From contig JAAEMR010000105.1 of NCBI GenBank assembly GCA_024225395.1, positions 1 to 64,000 on the forward strand: 64,000 bases of DNA. The letters are read 5' to 3'. Shown one piece after another: positions 43,039-52,321 of the stretch. The position numbers were made by a program, and so were the translations under genes. Numbering within the stretch: position 1 is the stretch's first letter; each line of letters starts with the position of its first letter. The stretch is from Gammaproteobacteria bacterium. GTDB lineage: Bacteria > Pseudomonadota > Gammaproteobacteria > GCA-001735895. Under the pieces are notes generated by a model. That model did no database searches, was not told the DNA's origin, and saw only the letters and a list, made by a program, of their open reading frames with translations.

Positions 43039-45441
43039 ATGAGAATCCCTGTTTTATTACAGGCCGTTCTGGTCATAGTTATTGCTTACCTGGTTTTAGA
43101 TAATGCTTTTCCACCAGTATTGCCTCAAACCCTGATGATTCAGTACATGCTGATCACGGTGGTCGGCGTATTACTGTATTTTTCTTTTGATGATGAGCGC
43201 TGGGCAGAGTTTTTATCACCCATTCAGGCTGTTTTACGCAATGACAATCAATGGCTGTTACGTGGATTTTTCCTTATTGCAATTCCGGTTTTAGTAGGCT
43301 GGGTCACTTTTCAGATCGTTAGACCTTCACTCGATTCTCCCATCGAGCTGCGCCAGGTGCATCCGGCACCGCCATCCAGTCTTAATGTTTTTAACAAAAA
43401 GTATGATCTAACCAGTCTTGAAAATCCGATTCGAGCGGAAGTTATTGAAAAATATCCAACTGATAAAGATGCCGCGATGCAGGTTTATAACGATGGTGTG
43501 TTAGCGGGCAGGGACGTTTATTACCAGAACTGTTTTTATTGTCATGGTGATTTACTCGATGGCACCGGACCTTTTGCCGATGGTTTTACCAATCCACTGC
43601 CCATCAACTTTCAGGATGTAGGCACGATTGCGCAGTTACAGGAAGCCTTTTTGTTCTGGCGTATTTCTACCGGTGGTCCCGGGTTACCTAAAGAAGGCAC
43701 ACCGTGGAATTCAGCCATGCCCGTCTGGCATGAATTTTTGAATGAGAATGACGTGTGGAATGTGATTACTTTTTTATACGATTATGTCGGGCAGGTTCCG
43801 AGAATCTGGGATCAGAATCAGTCCAAAATTGCTTCGGCAATCAAAGATGAGCTGGTATCCGAACGTGCCTCCATGATGGGAAAGGAGCTGTACGAATTTC
43901 GTTGTACCGTTTGTCACGGTGAGCAGGGTATGGCCGATGGGGTTGCTGCAGAACGAATGTATCCTAGACCACGTGATTTTACGCTGGGACTGTTTAAATA
44001 TAAAACCACTCCAGGTTCTTTACCCCCGAGTGATGATGACCTGTTGAATACTATTAAACATGGTCTGACGGAAACGGGAATGCCTGGCTGGAGTAGTTTA
44101 TTATCGGATGCACAGATTAAAAGTTTGGTCCCGGTGATTAAAGGTTTTGATATTGCCGCTACCTGGCCACCTGAGGATGCGGATGATGACGCTTTTGATG
44201 ATGATGGGCGTTATATCAAAGATGATTTTATATCTATAACTGAACGTGAACCTTTTGAAGGTGCTATCGATTACACCCCCGAATCACTGGTGCGTGGTAA
44301 AGAAGTGTTTGATAAAGCCTGTAAGGAATGTCATGGGGCGGAAGGCCGTGGCAATATCACGTCAGGCAAACGACTGGAAGATGACTGGGGCTATAGAATC
44401 TGGCCACGTGATTTGACCAAAGCCTGGACATATCGTGTGTCTGAAATTGAAAATGCAGACCCTGTCGTAGCGCGTAGTCAGACGATCCAGCGTATTTATG
44501 AACGTTTATCCATAGGTATTACCGGAACGCCGATGCCTGCTCACCGGGCAGTGGAAGAGGGTAATAAGGACCCCATCAGTCTGGATGATCGCTGGCATGT
44601 GTCGAACTATGTTTACTCCCTAAGAGAAACAGCAGCTCCGGTGCCGGGAGAATCCAATGTTTTATCTGCCAGTAAAGTAAGCAGTTTACCAACTGATGTG
44701 AATTCCGAGCAATGGGACCAGGCAAAGCCTGTTAGTTTCCGCCTGGTGCCAAATATCATCAAAGGTGAGCGTCATTTCACCCCGTTGTCGGATTCAGTCA
44801 CGGTACGCTCGGTTTATAGTAAAGATAAAATAGCCTTCTTACTGGAAGTGGATGATCGAACTGACAGCCGTCCGGGTGAACCCGTATCAGATGGCATTCA
44901 GGATGAAAATTTAACGATGTACTCTGATGCTTTAGCGGTTCAATTTCCTAAGCAGAATGCCTTTGAAACTTCACCGGTGGTGGTTAAACCTTTATACCGT
45001 CACGGTGATAAAAAGCATGAAACGACCATCTGGTACTGGAATGCAGGCAGCATACAACCTGAAAAGAAATCGATGTCAGCGCTGATAGATGCAAGTGGTC
45101 CGGATCAAAAACTGAAATTTCGTGAAGCCGGTGATTTGAATGCAGCGGGTTCATGGACTCATGGTAAGTGGAAAGTGATGTTTACCCGACCTCGATTGAG
45201 CAGTGAAGGTAATGACGTGATTTTCGATGAAGGTCAGTTCATTCCAGTTTCATTCGCAAACTGGGATGGCAGCAATGGCGAAGTGGGCTCTAAACATACC
45301 CTGACCACCTGGTACTGGCTGGTATTACCTCCTGAAACCAACTGGATGAAAGTTGCAGGTATCCCACTAGGAATCGCTCTGTTTATCTTTCTGGCAGGAT
45401 TAATGTTAGTCAACTCGCAACGCAAACTGGCTAAACAATAA
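43039..45441 (+). CDS. Trihaem cytochrome c fused to an ethylbenzene-dehydrogenase-type haem-b domain
   Basis: 800 residues. Three N-terminal helices (to about 105), then CxxCH motifs at C165 (CFYCH), C289 (CTVCH) and C428 (CKECH), then from about 558 a beta-rich domain (WDQAKPVSFRLVPN ... TMYSDALAVQFP ... KWKVMFTRPR ... ISFANWDGSNGE-like) typical of the EB_dh/DdhC gamma-subunit family that binds one haem b. A C-terminal helix (GIPLGIALFIFLAGLML) closes it. The EB_dh domain normally takes electrons from a molybdenum enzyme, but none is encoded here. It is coupled to the upstream genes by a 2-bp gap and ends in a strong terminator. Confidence 0.84.
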   Translation: MRIPVLLQAVLVIVIAYLVLDNAFPPVLPQTLMIQYMLITVVGVLLYFSFDDERWAEFLSPIQAVLRNDNQWLLRGFFLIAIPVLVGWVTFQIVRPSLDSPIELRQVHPAPPSSLNVFNKKYDLTSLENPIRAEVIEKYPTDKDAAMQVYNDGVLAGRDVYYQNCFYCHGDLLDGTGPFADGFTNPLPINFQDVGTIAQLQEAFLFWRISTGGPGLPKEGTPWNSAMPVWHEFLNENDVWNVITFLYDYVGQVPRIWDQNQSKIASAIKDELVSERASMMGKELYEFRCTVCHGEQGMADGVAAERMYPRPRDFTLGLFKYKTTPGSLPPSDDDLLNTIKHGLTETGMPGWSSLLSDAQIKSLVPVIKGFDIAATWPPEDADDDAFDDDGRYIKDDFISITEREPFEGAIDYTPESLVRGKEVFDKACKECHGAEGRGNITSGKRLEDDWGYRIWPRDLTKAWTYRVSEIENADPVVARSQTIQRIYERLSIGITGTPMPAHRAVEEGNKDPISLDDRWHVSNYVYSLRETAAPVPGESNVLSASKVSSLPTDVNSEQWDQAKPVSFRLVPNIIKGERHFTPLSDSVTVRSVYSKDKIAFLLEVDDRTDSRPGEPVSDGIQDENLTMYSDALAVQFPKQNAFETSPVVVKPLYRHGDKKHETTIWYWNAGSIQPEKKSMSALIDASGPDQKLKFREAGDLNAAGSWTHGKWKVMFTRPRLSSEGNDVIFDEGQFIPVSFANWDGSNGEVGSKHTLTTWYWLVLPPETNWMKVAGIPLGIALFIFLAGLMLVNSQRKLAKQ

Positions 45442-45519
45442 GCTGTTGTCTCCCAAATGTCGGGTGAAGCCGTGAAAGCGGGTTTACCAGTCATGCTTTG
45501 TTTTGAAATTAAGCATTTT

Positions 45520-45546
45520 AACTGGCCTTTTGGCCAGTTTTTTTTT
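45520..45546 (+). terminator. Rho-independent terminator of the CydA-like/cytochrome cluster
   Basis: AACTGGCC-TTTT-GGCCAGTT forms a perfect 8-bp stem and is followed by a run of T. It lies about 80 bases past the end of the 800-residue gene and closes the rightward unit. Confidence 0.92.
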
Positions 45547-45664
45547 GCCCTGGAATATGCCTCACTTTGATGTGGATATGATTATCAACTGTAGTATCAA
45601 AATACAATCGTGGCACAGATTAAGTGTTCTTGCTATTTTAAAGCTATAAATTTGGAGGAATTCT

Positions 45665-46033
45665 ATGAATACTGCTTTTTTGTTAATTTTGCTGACAACC
45701 AATGCAAATGCTATGCCTTCAGTTTCTTTTGTAAATGCAGAATCAGAAGCTCAATGCAAAGCCAGACAAACTATGATTACAGCTATTTTCAGGAATGGAA
45801 ATATTACTATTGATCAAAGTCGTTGTATTGCCAGTGATTTACGCTTTACTAAATATAGCCATAACCCCTCTTCAAATGCATCACGATATTTCTGGCTGGT
45901 AGATATGACAGAAAATGCTGAACAACTGACGTCTATGCCTGACATGAGCAGCTGCCGCTCTCATTTGAAAAAAATAGAAAACAACAAAAAATCTGCTATT
46001 TGTGCGGTAACGGACCAGGCTCGATTATATTGA
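45665..46033 (+). CDS. Small secreted protein, unknown
   Basis: 122 residues. A short signal peptide (MNTAFLLILLTTNANA) and a mature chain with five cysteines (EAQCKA, QSRCIAS, SSCRS, AICAV and no haem motif), which could pair as disulfides. The ribosome site is strong (TTGGAGGAATTCT before the ATG). No family recognised. It is a monocistronic gene after the strong terminator. Confidence 0.7.
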   Translation: MNTAFLLILLTTNANAMPSVSFVNAESEAQCKARQTMITAIFRNGNITIDQSRCIASDLRFTKYSHNPSSNASRYFWLVDMTENAEQLTSMPDMSSCRSHLKKIENNKKSAICAVTDQARLY

Positions 46034-46044
46034 GCAAAGGCTAT

Positions 46045-46494
46045 CTAATTAAAACGTGGACGAGTAACTGGTTTACCATCACGTAGCCAGTCAGTGATGC
46101 CATACTGAACATTATAAACCTGGGAGTATCCCATCTTTTCAACCAGATGACGTGCCAGTACATCGGTGCGGTTACCGGTGCGACAGATCAAAATTACTTT
46201 ATCATCCTTTCCCACTGCAGAAGTAAATCGCGGTAAAAAGTCAGGTAATACACGCCCGCCAGCATCAACAAATGTGAGTAACTTACTATTGGCAATAACT
46301 CCTGTTTCTCGCCACTCTTCAGGCCGGCGAATGTCAAAAATTTGAGTTTTCTGTTGCAGCATAGAGTCCAGTTGCTGATTGTCCAGGTTGTTATATGGAG
46401 GTGGCTCGAAACAGCCTGATAATGTAATTGCCACAATCAGTATGCCTGCTATACGTAGCATGAAATGTTGTTTAAGCTTGTTCATTTGTACCAT
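46045..46494 (-). CDS. Rhodanese-domain lipoprotein
   Basis: 149 residues. The lipobox is ITLSGCF, so the protein is anchored on the periplasmic side. A rhodanese domain follows with QIFDIRRPEEW and the catalytic Cys in ILICRTGNRT, ending in the GITDWLRDGKPV block. Likely a sulfur transferase or sulfur-binding protein. It converges with the small secreted protein. The start may be the ATG four codons in (46485). Confidence 0.88.
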   Translation of the reverse strand: MVQMNKLKQHFMLRIAGILIVAITLSGCFEPPPYNNLDNQQLDSMLQQKTQIFDIRRPEEWRETGVIANSKLLTFVDAGGRVLPDFLPRFTSAVGKDDKVILICRTGNRTDVLARHLVEKMGYSQVYNVQYGITDWLRDGKPVTRPRFN

Positions 46495-46886
46495 GTTTAT
46501 TCCTGTTTACAGTTTTGTCGAAGTATATTTGACAGTATCATTTTCAATAATTATCACTTTTTGGCTAAAGTGACTTTCAGTAACAATCAATAAGTTCTAT
46601 TGTTAAGCCTGTCCAGACGAATTACTGCATATAAATGATAAGGTTTTTCAATTTGGTTACACGGAATATTGGGTGAAGAACGATACTTTGTTGGGTTGAA
46701 AGTTTTAGACGGGGCTGTTGCTTAGTATTCCGTGATATCACTTGCTACTGGCTGGTTTAAAAAACCTGTACCGGTGATGCAGTTTTTACCTTGTTTGACA
46801 TGTCCGTGGCGGTGATTGTGTATTTCTATAAAAGATTTCACATTTTAACTCTGACTGAATAAGCTGGTACTTTTAAGGAGTGAAAG
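46495..46886. other. Intergenic region, 392 bp
   Basis: It lies upstream of the rhodanese gene and downstream of the aldolase gene (both minus strand). I found no supported coding sequence, hairpin terminator or repeat. A promoter for the rhodanese gene is expected but not identified. Confidence 0.5.
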
Positions 46887-48065
46887 TTAAAAACTTGACT
46901 TAAAATTAATGATAATTGATTCACAGGCAAAAGACTGGAAGAGTTTATTCTTAAAACTGATAAAATCAGGGTGTTCAGAAAAATTCTTAATTACCAGATG
47001 GTTAGCAAAACCTATAGTCCAGCAGAATTGATACTTTCCCCCATCATTAATAGCTTCTCTTATATTCACCTCACGTATTCCTGGTATCCGTGATAACAGC
47101 AGTTTACTTTCTTCCATCATTTGAGAAATTTTATGCTTTTCTATACTGTAAACATTATGCAAAATGAGTTGTTCAACCATTACCCAGGGTTCACATTGGG
47201 TAAGAACTTCAGCGGCTCGTCCTGCACAACCCCATAGTTTCATACAACGATTCACTTCAGTAGATATTGCTTCTTTCACACCTTTTTTTAAATCGGTGAA
47301 ACTCCCCGAGGAATTTTGCCTTGCCTGCAACCTCATAGTTTTAGCTGCCACATCTGACAGAGCCGTATAGTAGTTTATTTTTACTACACCCATCGTTGGT
47401 AGTTTTCGAAACTGATCATCATTCAAACCACTTCCACCGTGGATTACCAGAGGGATATTCACTGCTTCATTGAGTTTTTTTAAACGCTGGAAATCCAGCT
47501 TTGCACGGCCCTTCACTCGCCCCTGTACAGTACCTATAGAGACCGCGAGAAAGTCAACACCGGTTTGCTCAACATAGCTTTTAGCTTCAGCAGGATGGGT
47601 CAGTGATATTTCGCCTGGATGCATTTCTGCGCCTTCGCCTTCACTGCCGGCAACGTAACCCACTTCCCCAACAACAGGTATTCCACAGCTATGTGCCATT
47701 GCAACAACAGCTTGCGTAGCTTTAACATTTTCTCGTAAATCACGATCTGAAGCATCTATCATCACACTGTTACAGCCTTTATTAATGGCTATGATTGCAG
47801 ATTCCAGGCTATGACCATGATCAAGTTGAATTGCAACTGGAATCGATGCACGTTTTGCTGCCGCTTCTACTGCCGGCATCATCAAGTTAAAATCAAAGTG
47901 ACTAAAATGAGGTTCGGCGATACTCAAAATGACTGGTGCACGACAACTTTCAGCTGCTTCAATAACAGCTTCAAGAAAATCCAGGCTCACCAGGTCAAAC
48001 GCACCCACGGCATAATTATTTTCATAAGCGTGATAAAGCATATCGCGCATATTGACCAGTGCCAT
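46887..48065 (-). CDS. Class II fructose-bisphosphate aldolase fused to a C-terminal Dabb domain
   Basis: 392 residues. Residues 1-290 form the class II aldolase barrel: zinc-binding LDHGHS (H83, H85), VGEVGYVAGSEGEG with the Glu/Gly block, and the phosphate-binding VIHGGSGL and KINYYTAL. Residues 297-392 (VEQLILHNVYS ... GIREVNIREA ... GFANHLVIKNFSEHPDF) resemble the stress-responsive A/B-barrel (Dabb) domain, normally a free protein. Aldolase works in the Calvin cycle and gluconeogenesis. It is 31 bp after the 122-residue gene, in the cbb operon. Confidence 0.88.
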   Translation of the reverse strand: MALVNMRDMLYHAYENNYAVGAFDLVSLDFLEAVIEAAESCRAPVILSIAEPHFSHFDFNLMMPAVEAAAKRASIPVAIQLDHGHSLESAIIAINKGCNSVMIDASDRDLRENVKATQAVVAMAHSCGIPVVGEVGYVAGSEGEGAEMHPGEISLTHPAEAKSYVEQTGVDFLAVSIGTVQGRVKGRAKLDFQRLKKLNEAVNIPLVIHGGSGLNDDQFRKLPTMGVVKINYYTALSDVAAKTMRLQARQNSSGSFTDLKKGVKEAISTEVNRCMKLWGCAGRAAEVLTQCEPWVMVEQLILHNVYSIEKHKISQMMEESKLLLSRIPGIREVNIREAINDGGKYQFCWTIGFANHLVIKNFSEHPDFISFKNKLFQSFACESIIINFKSSF

Positions 48066-48096
48066 TACTCCTCCTGAAGTTTAATAGTAAATTTAA

Positions 48097-48465
48097 TTAT
48101 GGAGCTGGATACAGTTTATGTAACCTGTGCTCGAGTTCCTGTTGCATGAGATCAAGCACCCGGTCACGAATTTTTTCAGCTGCAAAATGATAATAATTCA
48201 TATTGCATTTAACCGGTGTGTGCAAGGTAGCACGCCCGTAATCATCAAACTCATTCCAGCAGATAACCGGTAAATCATTCAGGCTCTCATCCGCACACAA
48301 CCATTCATGCTTATCCAGAATCATCACCAGACCACGCAATCCACTCAGCGAAAACCTCAGCGGAAAGTTCAAATGAGACTTTGCCCGGCGCCATAAATTA
48401 TAGTGTGTGGCTGACACTTCCCAGTTCTGTCGCTGATAAACCAGCGTAGTATCGACCCGGCTCAT
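48097..48465 (-). CDS. Unknown protein of the cbb operon, 122 residues
   Basis: It lies between cbbO (19 bp) and the aldolase gene (31 bp). It is soluble, Trp/Tyr/His-rich, with a VMILDKHEWLCADESLNDL and a FDDYGRATLHTPVKCNMNYYHFAAE block, and a helical C-terminal tail (RDRVLDLMQQELEHRLHKLY). No family recognised. The position suggests a role in carbon fixation or activase assembly. Confidence 0.7.
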   Translation of the reverse strand: MSRVDTTLVYQRQNWEVSATHYNLWRRAKSHLNFPLRFSLSGLRGLVMILDKHEWLCADESLNDLPVICWNEFDDYGRATLHTPVKCNMNYYHFAAEKIRDRVLDLMQQELEHRLHKLYPAP

Positions 48466-48484
48466 AACAAATTCACGTCGTCGG

Positions 48485-50827
48485 TTAACTGGTCAGATTG
48501 GCAAACAGAGTCGGTAACTGTTCCGGCAATCGATCCACATTATCGATAACGGTGTAGTTATTCTGGCCAAAGATGCGTTTTACATAGTCATCAGCATTCG
48601 GGTCAAGCGTCAGACAATAAGTCAGAACACCGGTTGAATATAACTCTTCTACCGCCTTCCTGGTATCGTGACGTAAATGTTGCGGGTCACGTTCATCGAT
48701 ATCTGCCGGTTCACCATCAGTAACCAGTAAGATCAGTTTTCGTTTCTCGGCCTGTTTCAAAAGGTGGTTGCCAGCATGTCTTAATGCAGCTCCCATACGT
48801 GTAGATAGACCACCTTTCATGCCGGCGAGTCGTGACTTGGCATCATCATCAAAATGCTGACTGAAATCCTTGAAACGATAATACTGCACATCATGCCGAC
48901 CATCAGATGCAAAACCATGTAAAGCGTAAGGGTCACCAATACCTTCAATCGCTGTAGATACCAGTGTTGCAGCTTCACGAGTTAACTGCAGTACTGTTTT
49001 ATCAGAACCCTGCATGGTTTCATTGGTTGATTCGGATAAATCAAGTAGTACCACTACCGACAGATCACGATTCTTTAACACGTTACGCATGGTGATACGG
49101 GTATTGGGCTGTTCCCCCATGCGAATAGAAACCATTGCGTCAATAGCCGCATTAATATCAATTTCATCACCATCTTCCATGTTGCGTACGCGTTGAACCC
49201 CTTCCGGAGTCAACAGGTCAATGATCTGCTTGATGCGATGCGCGACCGGGCGATACTCGGTGATAATATCATGAATATCTTCCGGATCACCCTTCGGTTG
49301 GCGACGTTCGTATACGGTAACCCAGTCGGGTCGGTGTAACTGGATCTGGTAATCCCATTCCTGGTAATGGAATGGATCAGAGACTGGTTCCTTGCCCCAC
49401 ATGTCGTTAAAGCTGATCTGTTCTTCGGTCAAATCATCTTCATAGGGTCGCATGTTGGTGGAACAGGTCCAAATTTCCTGAGCATCATCACCCGCCAGCT
49501 CGCAATCGACTTCGTTGGCCATCTCTATAACGCTGACCTGACGGCGTACCTGTCGCTGACTGGCCGGTACATATTCAATTTCGGTATCCCAGGAAAATTC
49601 CTCGAATTCCCACACATAACGATTGTCATCGCGGTAGGGGATATCGATACGTTCCAGGATACGCAAACTCGGTACTTCCTTGCGCGTAGTAAACAGGTTG
49701 AACACTTCCAGACCCAGATGCCAACTGAACTGGTTGTCATCCTGCTTTTCTTCAATCTGGTCGTGAAACTTCTGTGCCAGCGTATTCAGCTCGGCATCAC
49801 CACATGTGATCGAATCATCAATGAGCATCTGTGCAAATCGCTCCAGTATCGGCATGGTGCGATGCTCAGGCTGCTCTTCATGAGGCACCTGCATAATAGC
49901 CAGCCACAGTCTCTTCAGGCCGGGAAATTCTTTGGTCGCCTTATATTCAATACGGGCATCTTCGATCAGGCCGACAAAAAACATCTGGGCCGGACTTAAA
50001 CCTTCTGCAGAAATGGGCTCGGAAGAATAAATCATGTGTGCAGCCATGTGCGCAGCTGTGGCACGATACACTTCCAGACCGGCTATATCTGCATAGTCAT
50101 CAAGCGCATCCGGTAAATGCAGAATACGGTGTTCAATATAAGGCCGGAAATCGGCAAAATCGGCACCGGTCGGACGCAGGAAGAAATCCCGTCCCCATAA
50201 TGCGCGCAAATAAAAATTCAGTTTTCGCTGCACTTTGATAAACAGTACACCACGACGCTCTTTCTGCAGCATCGCACGACTATCAGCCGATTCAAGATTG
50301 AAGTAGGACGTCAGGTTATTGTAATCACGGCGATATGCCTTAGCGCCAAAATTGGCCCAGCGACGTAACCCACTCAGTGTTAACTTACCCAGCAATTCAT
50401 CGATATGATTCAGCATCGGGCGTACGCCACGTGAAGCGGTGGATGCCAGTTGATGAATCAGCGTCAGGTATCCGCGAAACAGCTCAGCATCACCCAGGTT
50501 TCTGGCTGCAGATGGCATACTGCCGAACAACAAAGCTACTACTGCGCCAGAGGTCATGGAGGACAGTTTCATTGCGGCCGTGATACAGTCATCGACCACA
50601 TCTTCACCACATTCTTTCGCCACCAGGGGCATTTCCTGAAGGTAGGAAGTAACGACATCGGAGCCACGGCCTAGTTTGCACAGGCTGCTGGCACCATCCA
50701 GGTAATCCTGTAATCCATTGGGAGACATCACACGGGATGCTTCCTGAAAGGTTCCCTCCAGCACATCACGTATTTCTGGTGCAACGTCTTCCAGGAACTC
50801 TTCGTAATCTTCGAGTTTTATCGACAT
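48485..50827 (-). CDS. cbbO: CbbO, RuBisCO activase accessory VWA protein
   Basis: 780 residues. The C-terminal von Willebrand A domain has the metal-site motif DLSES in VVLLDLSESTNE and LILLVTDGEPADID. The long N-terminal region has helical repeats. CbbO binds RuBisCO through its VWA domain and, with the CbbQ AAA+ hexamer, removes inhibitory sugar phosphates from form I enzyme (established for Acidithiobacillus). It lies about 90 bp after cbbQ. Confidence 0.93.
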   Translation of the reverse strand: MSIKLEDYEEFLEDVAPEIRDVLEGTFQEASRVMSPNGLQDYLDGASSLCKLGRGSDVVTSYLQEMPLVAKECGEDVVDDCITAAMKLSSMTSGAVVALLFGSMPSAARNLGDAELFRGYLTLIHQLASTASRGVRPMLNHIDELLGKLTLSGLRRWANFGAKAYRRDYNNLTSYFNLESADSRAMLQKERRGVLFIKVQRKLNFYLRALWGRDFFLRPTGADFADFRPYIEHRILHLPDALDDYADIAGLEVYRATAAHMAAHMIYSSEPISAEGLSPAQMFFVGLIEDARIEYKATKEFPGLKRLWLAIMQVPHEEQPEHRTMPILERFAQMLIDDSITCGDAELNTLAQKFHDQIEEKQDDNQFSWHLGLEVFNLFTTRKEVPSLRILERIDIPYRDDNRYVWEFEEFSWDTEIEYVPASQRQVRRQVSVIEMANEVDCELAGDDAQEIWTCSTNMRPYEDDLTEEQISFNDMWGKEPVSDPFHYQEWDYQIQLHRPDWVTVYERRQPKGDPEDIHDIITEYRPVAHRIKQIIDLLTPEGVQRVRNMEDGDEIDINAAIDAMVSIRMGEQPNTRITMRNVLKNRDLSVVVLLDLSESTNETMQGSDKTVLQLTREAATLVSTAIEGIGDPYALHGFASDGRHDVQYYRFKDFSQHFDDDAKSRLAGMKGGLSTRMGAALRHAGNHLLKQAEKRKLILLVTDGEPADIDERDPQHLRHDTRKAVEELYSTGVLTYCLTLDPNADDYVKRIFGQNNYTVIDNVDRLPEQLPTLFANLTS

Positions 50828-50915
50828 ATCGGGCTTCTATATTTTTCAGAACAAGGGTTATATGAAAACCGGATTAGTATTCAGTCCTCATGCTCAAACT
50901 TACTCTTTAAATGCC

Positions 50916-51737
50916 TTAGCCAAAAAAGGTCTCTACTGCAGCATTCAGGGTATCACGCATATCAGGGTCATCCGTCAACGGAGTCACCATTGTCATGATG
51001 CAGGCATCTTTGGCATCCACACCTTTGGCAATCAACTGACCGGAGTAAACCAGCAGACGGGTTGAAATACCTTCATCCAGACCGTGACCTTTCAGGTTAC
51101 GTGCACGTTGAGCAATATGCACCAGCTTTTCTGCGGCATCACGGTCTACACCGGATTCTTTGGATACGATATCAATTTCAATATTTTCTTCCGGGTAATC
51201 AAAATCCATCGCGCCAAAACGCTGCTTGGTCGATTGTTTGAGGTCCTTCATCAAAGATTGATAACCAGGGTTATAAGAGATAACCAGTTGAAAGTCTGGA
51301 TGCGCATCGATCAGCTCACCTTTTTTATCGAGCGGTAAAGTACGACGATGATCGGTCAATGGGTGTATCACAACCGTGGTATCCTGGCGTGCTTCGACGA
51401 TTTCATCGAGATAACAGATTGCACCGATACGGGCCGCAGTGGTTAAAGGACCGTCCTGCCACTTGGTGCCGTCCTTATCCAGCAGGAATCGCCCCACCAG
51501 ATCAGAAGCAGTCATATCTTCGTTACAGGCGACAGTAATTAGAGGCCTGCCGAGTTTCCACGCCATGTGTTCTACAAAGCGGGATTTACCACAGCCGGTT
51601 GGCCCCTTGATCATCATCGGCATACGCACATCGTAAGCAGATTCGTATAAAGTTAACTCATTGCCTACTGGCTCATAATAAGGTTCTCTGGTAATTTTAT
51701 ATTGAACGGGGTCTACAACATTCTCGGTAACAGACAT
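50916..51737 (-). CDS. cbbQ: CbbQ, MoxR-family AAA+ RuBisCO activase
   Basis: 273 residues. Walker A is GPTGCGKS (45-52), Walker B is ICYLDEIVEA, sensor 1 includes FQLVISYNPGYQ and the Arg-finger region is GISTRLLVYSG. It forms a hexamer that acts with CbbO. Together with form IA RuBisCO genes and no carboxysome genes this is the IAq-type arrangement. Confidence 0.95.
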   Translation of the reverse strand: MSVTENVVDPVQYKITREPYYEPVGNELTLYESAYDVRMPMMIKGPTGCGKSRFVEHMAWKLGRPLITVACNEDMTASDLVGRFLLDKDGTKWQDGPLTTAARIGAICYLDEIVEARQDTTVVIHPLTDHRRTLPLDKKGELIDAHPDFQLVISYNPGYQSLMKDLKQSTKQRFGAMDFDYPEENIEIDIVSKESGVDRDAAEKLVHIAQRARNLKGHGLDEGISTRLLVYSGQLIAKGVDAKDACIMTMVTPLTDDPDMRDTLNAAVETFFG

Positions 51738-51856
51738 AGTAAGTCTCTCTCGTTTGATTAACTGTATTAAAAGGTTTTATATATGCCGTGCGTAATGCGT
51801 AGCCCGTGGCTGCACTCACTATATAAAAGCTTTACGGTTTAAAAATTAAATTCGAA

Positions 51857-52168
51857 CTATTTTTCGTCTTCGGTTTCAACTTCTCCGGACCAGCCTGAGG
51901 CACGTGCTTTTTCCATTGCTTCACCATGAAACTTTTGATGACGTTCAAACAATTCATGCGGCAGGTGACTCACCAGGCAACCGTACTTATCCCACTCTTT
52001 ATTGACCTTATCGAGTAAAGCATCGACACCAGCAAAGTTCCAGCCTTCACAGGTTTCTGTTTCATCGATCAAGTCAAATACCCAGGCATCACGAATGATT
52101 TTTCCTATTGTGGTCATACCACCATTAACATCGTTATCAATGCCAACGTATTTATCAGGTCTAGCCAT
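51857..52168 (-). CDS. Unknown protein of the cbb operon, 103 residues
   Basis: It lies between cbbS and cbbQ, in the same direction. It has an N-terminal KYVGIDNDVNGGMTTIGKIIRDAWVFDLIDETE segment, a helical VDALLDKVNKEWDKYGCLVSHLPHELFERHQKFH core, and an acidic tail. No domain is recognised. Conserved small proteins at this place are known from other cbbLSQO operons, so a RuBisCO-related role is likely, but I cannot name one. A terminator-like hairpin separates it from cbbS. Confidence 0.72.
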   Translation of the reverse strand: MARPDKYVGIDNDVNGGMTTIGKIIRDAWVFDLIDETETCEGWNFAGVDALLDKVNKEWDKYGCLVSHLPHELFERHQKFHGEAMEKARASGWSGEVETEDEK

Positions 52169-52257
52169 TTTGAATACTCAATACAGTAAAAATTATGATT
52201 CTATTAACGCCGATCCGACTTCCTGTCTCTCTCGGCATACAGTATATCCCTATACAT

Positions 52258-52297
52258 AAAAAGCCCCTGACCAATAAAATCAGGGCAGAGGCTTTTA
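52258..52297 (-). terminator. Terminator/attenuator hairpin after cbbS
   Basis: On the minus strand AAAAGCC-TCTG-CCCTGA ... TCAGGG-GCTTTTT forms an inner 6-bp stem (CCCTGA/TCAGGG) extended by AAAAGCC/GGCTTTT, and ends in T-rich sequence. It lies about 25 bases past the cbbS stop, before the 103-residue gene. Partial termination would make cbbLS more abundant than cbbQO. Confidence 0.7.
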
Positions 52298-52321
52298 AGC
52301 GATACCGATTATCCCGTGTGC

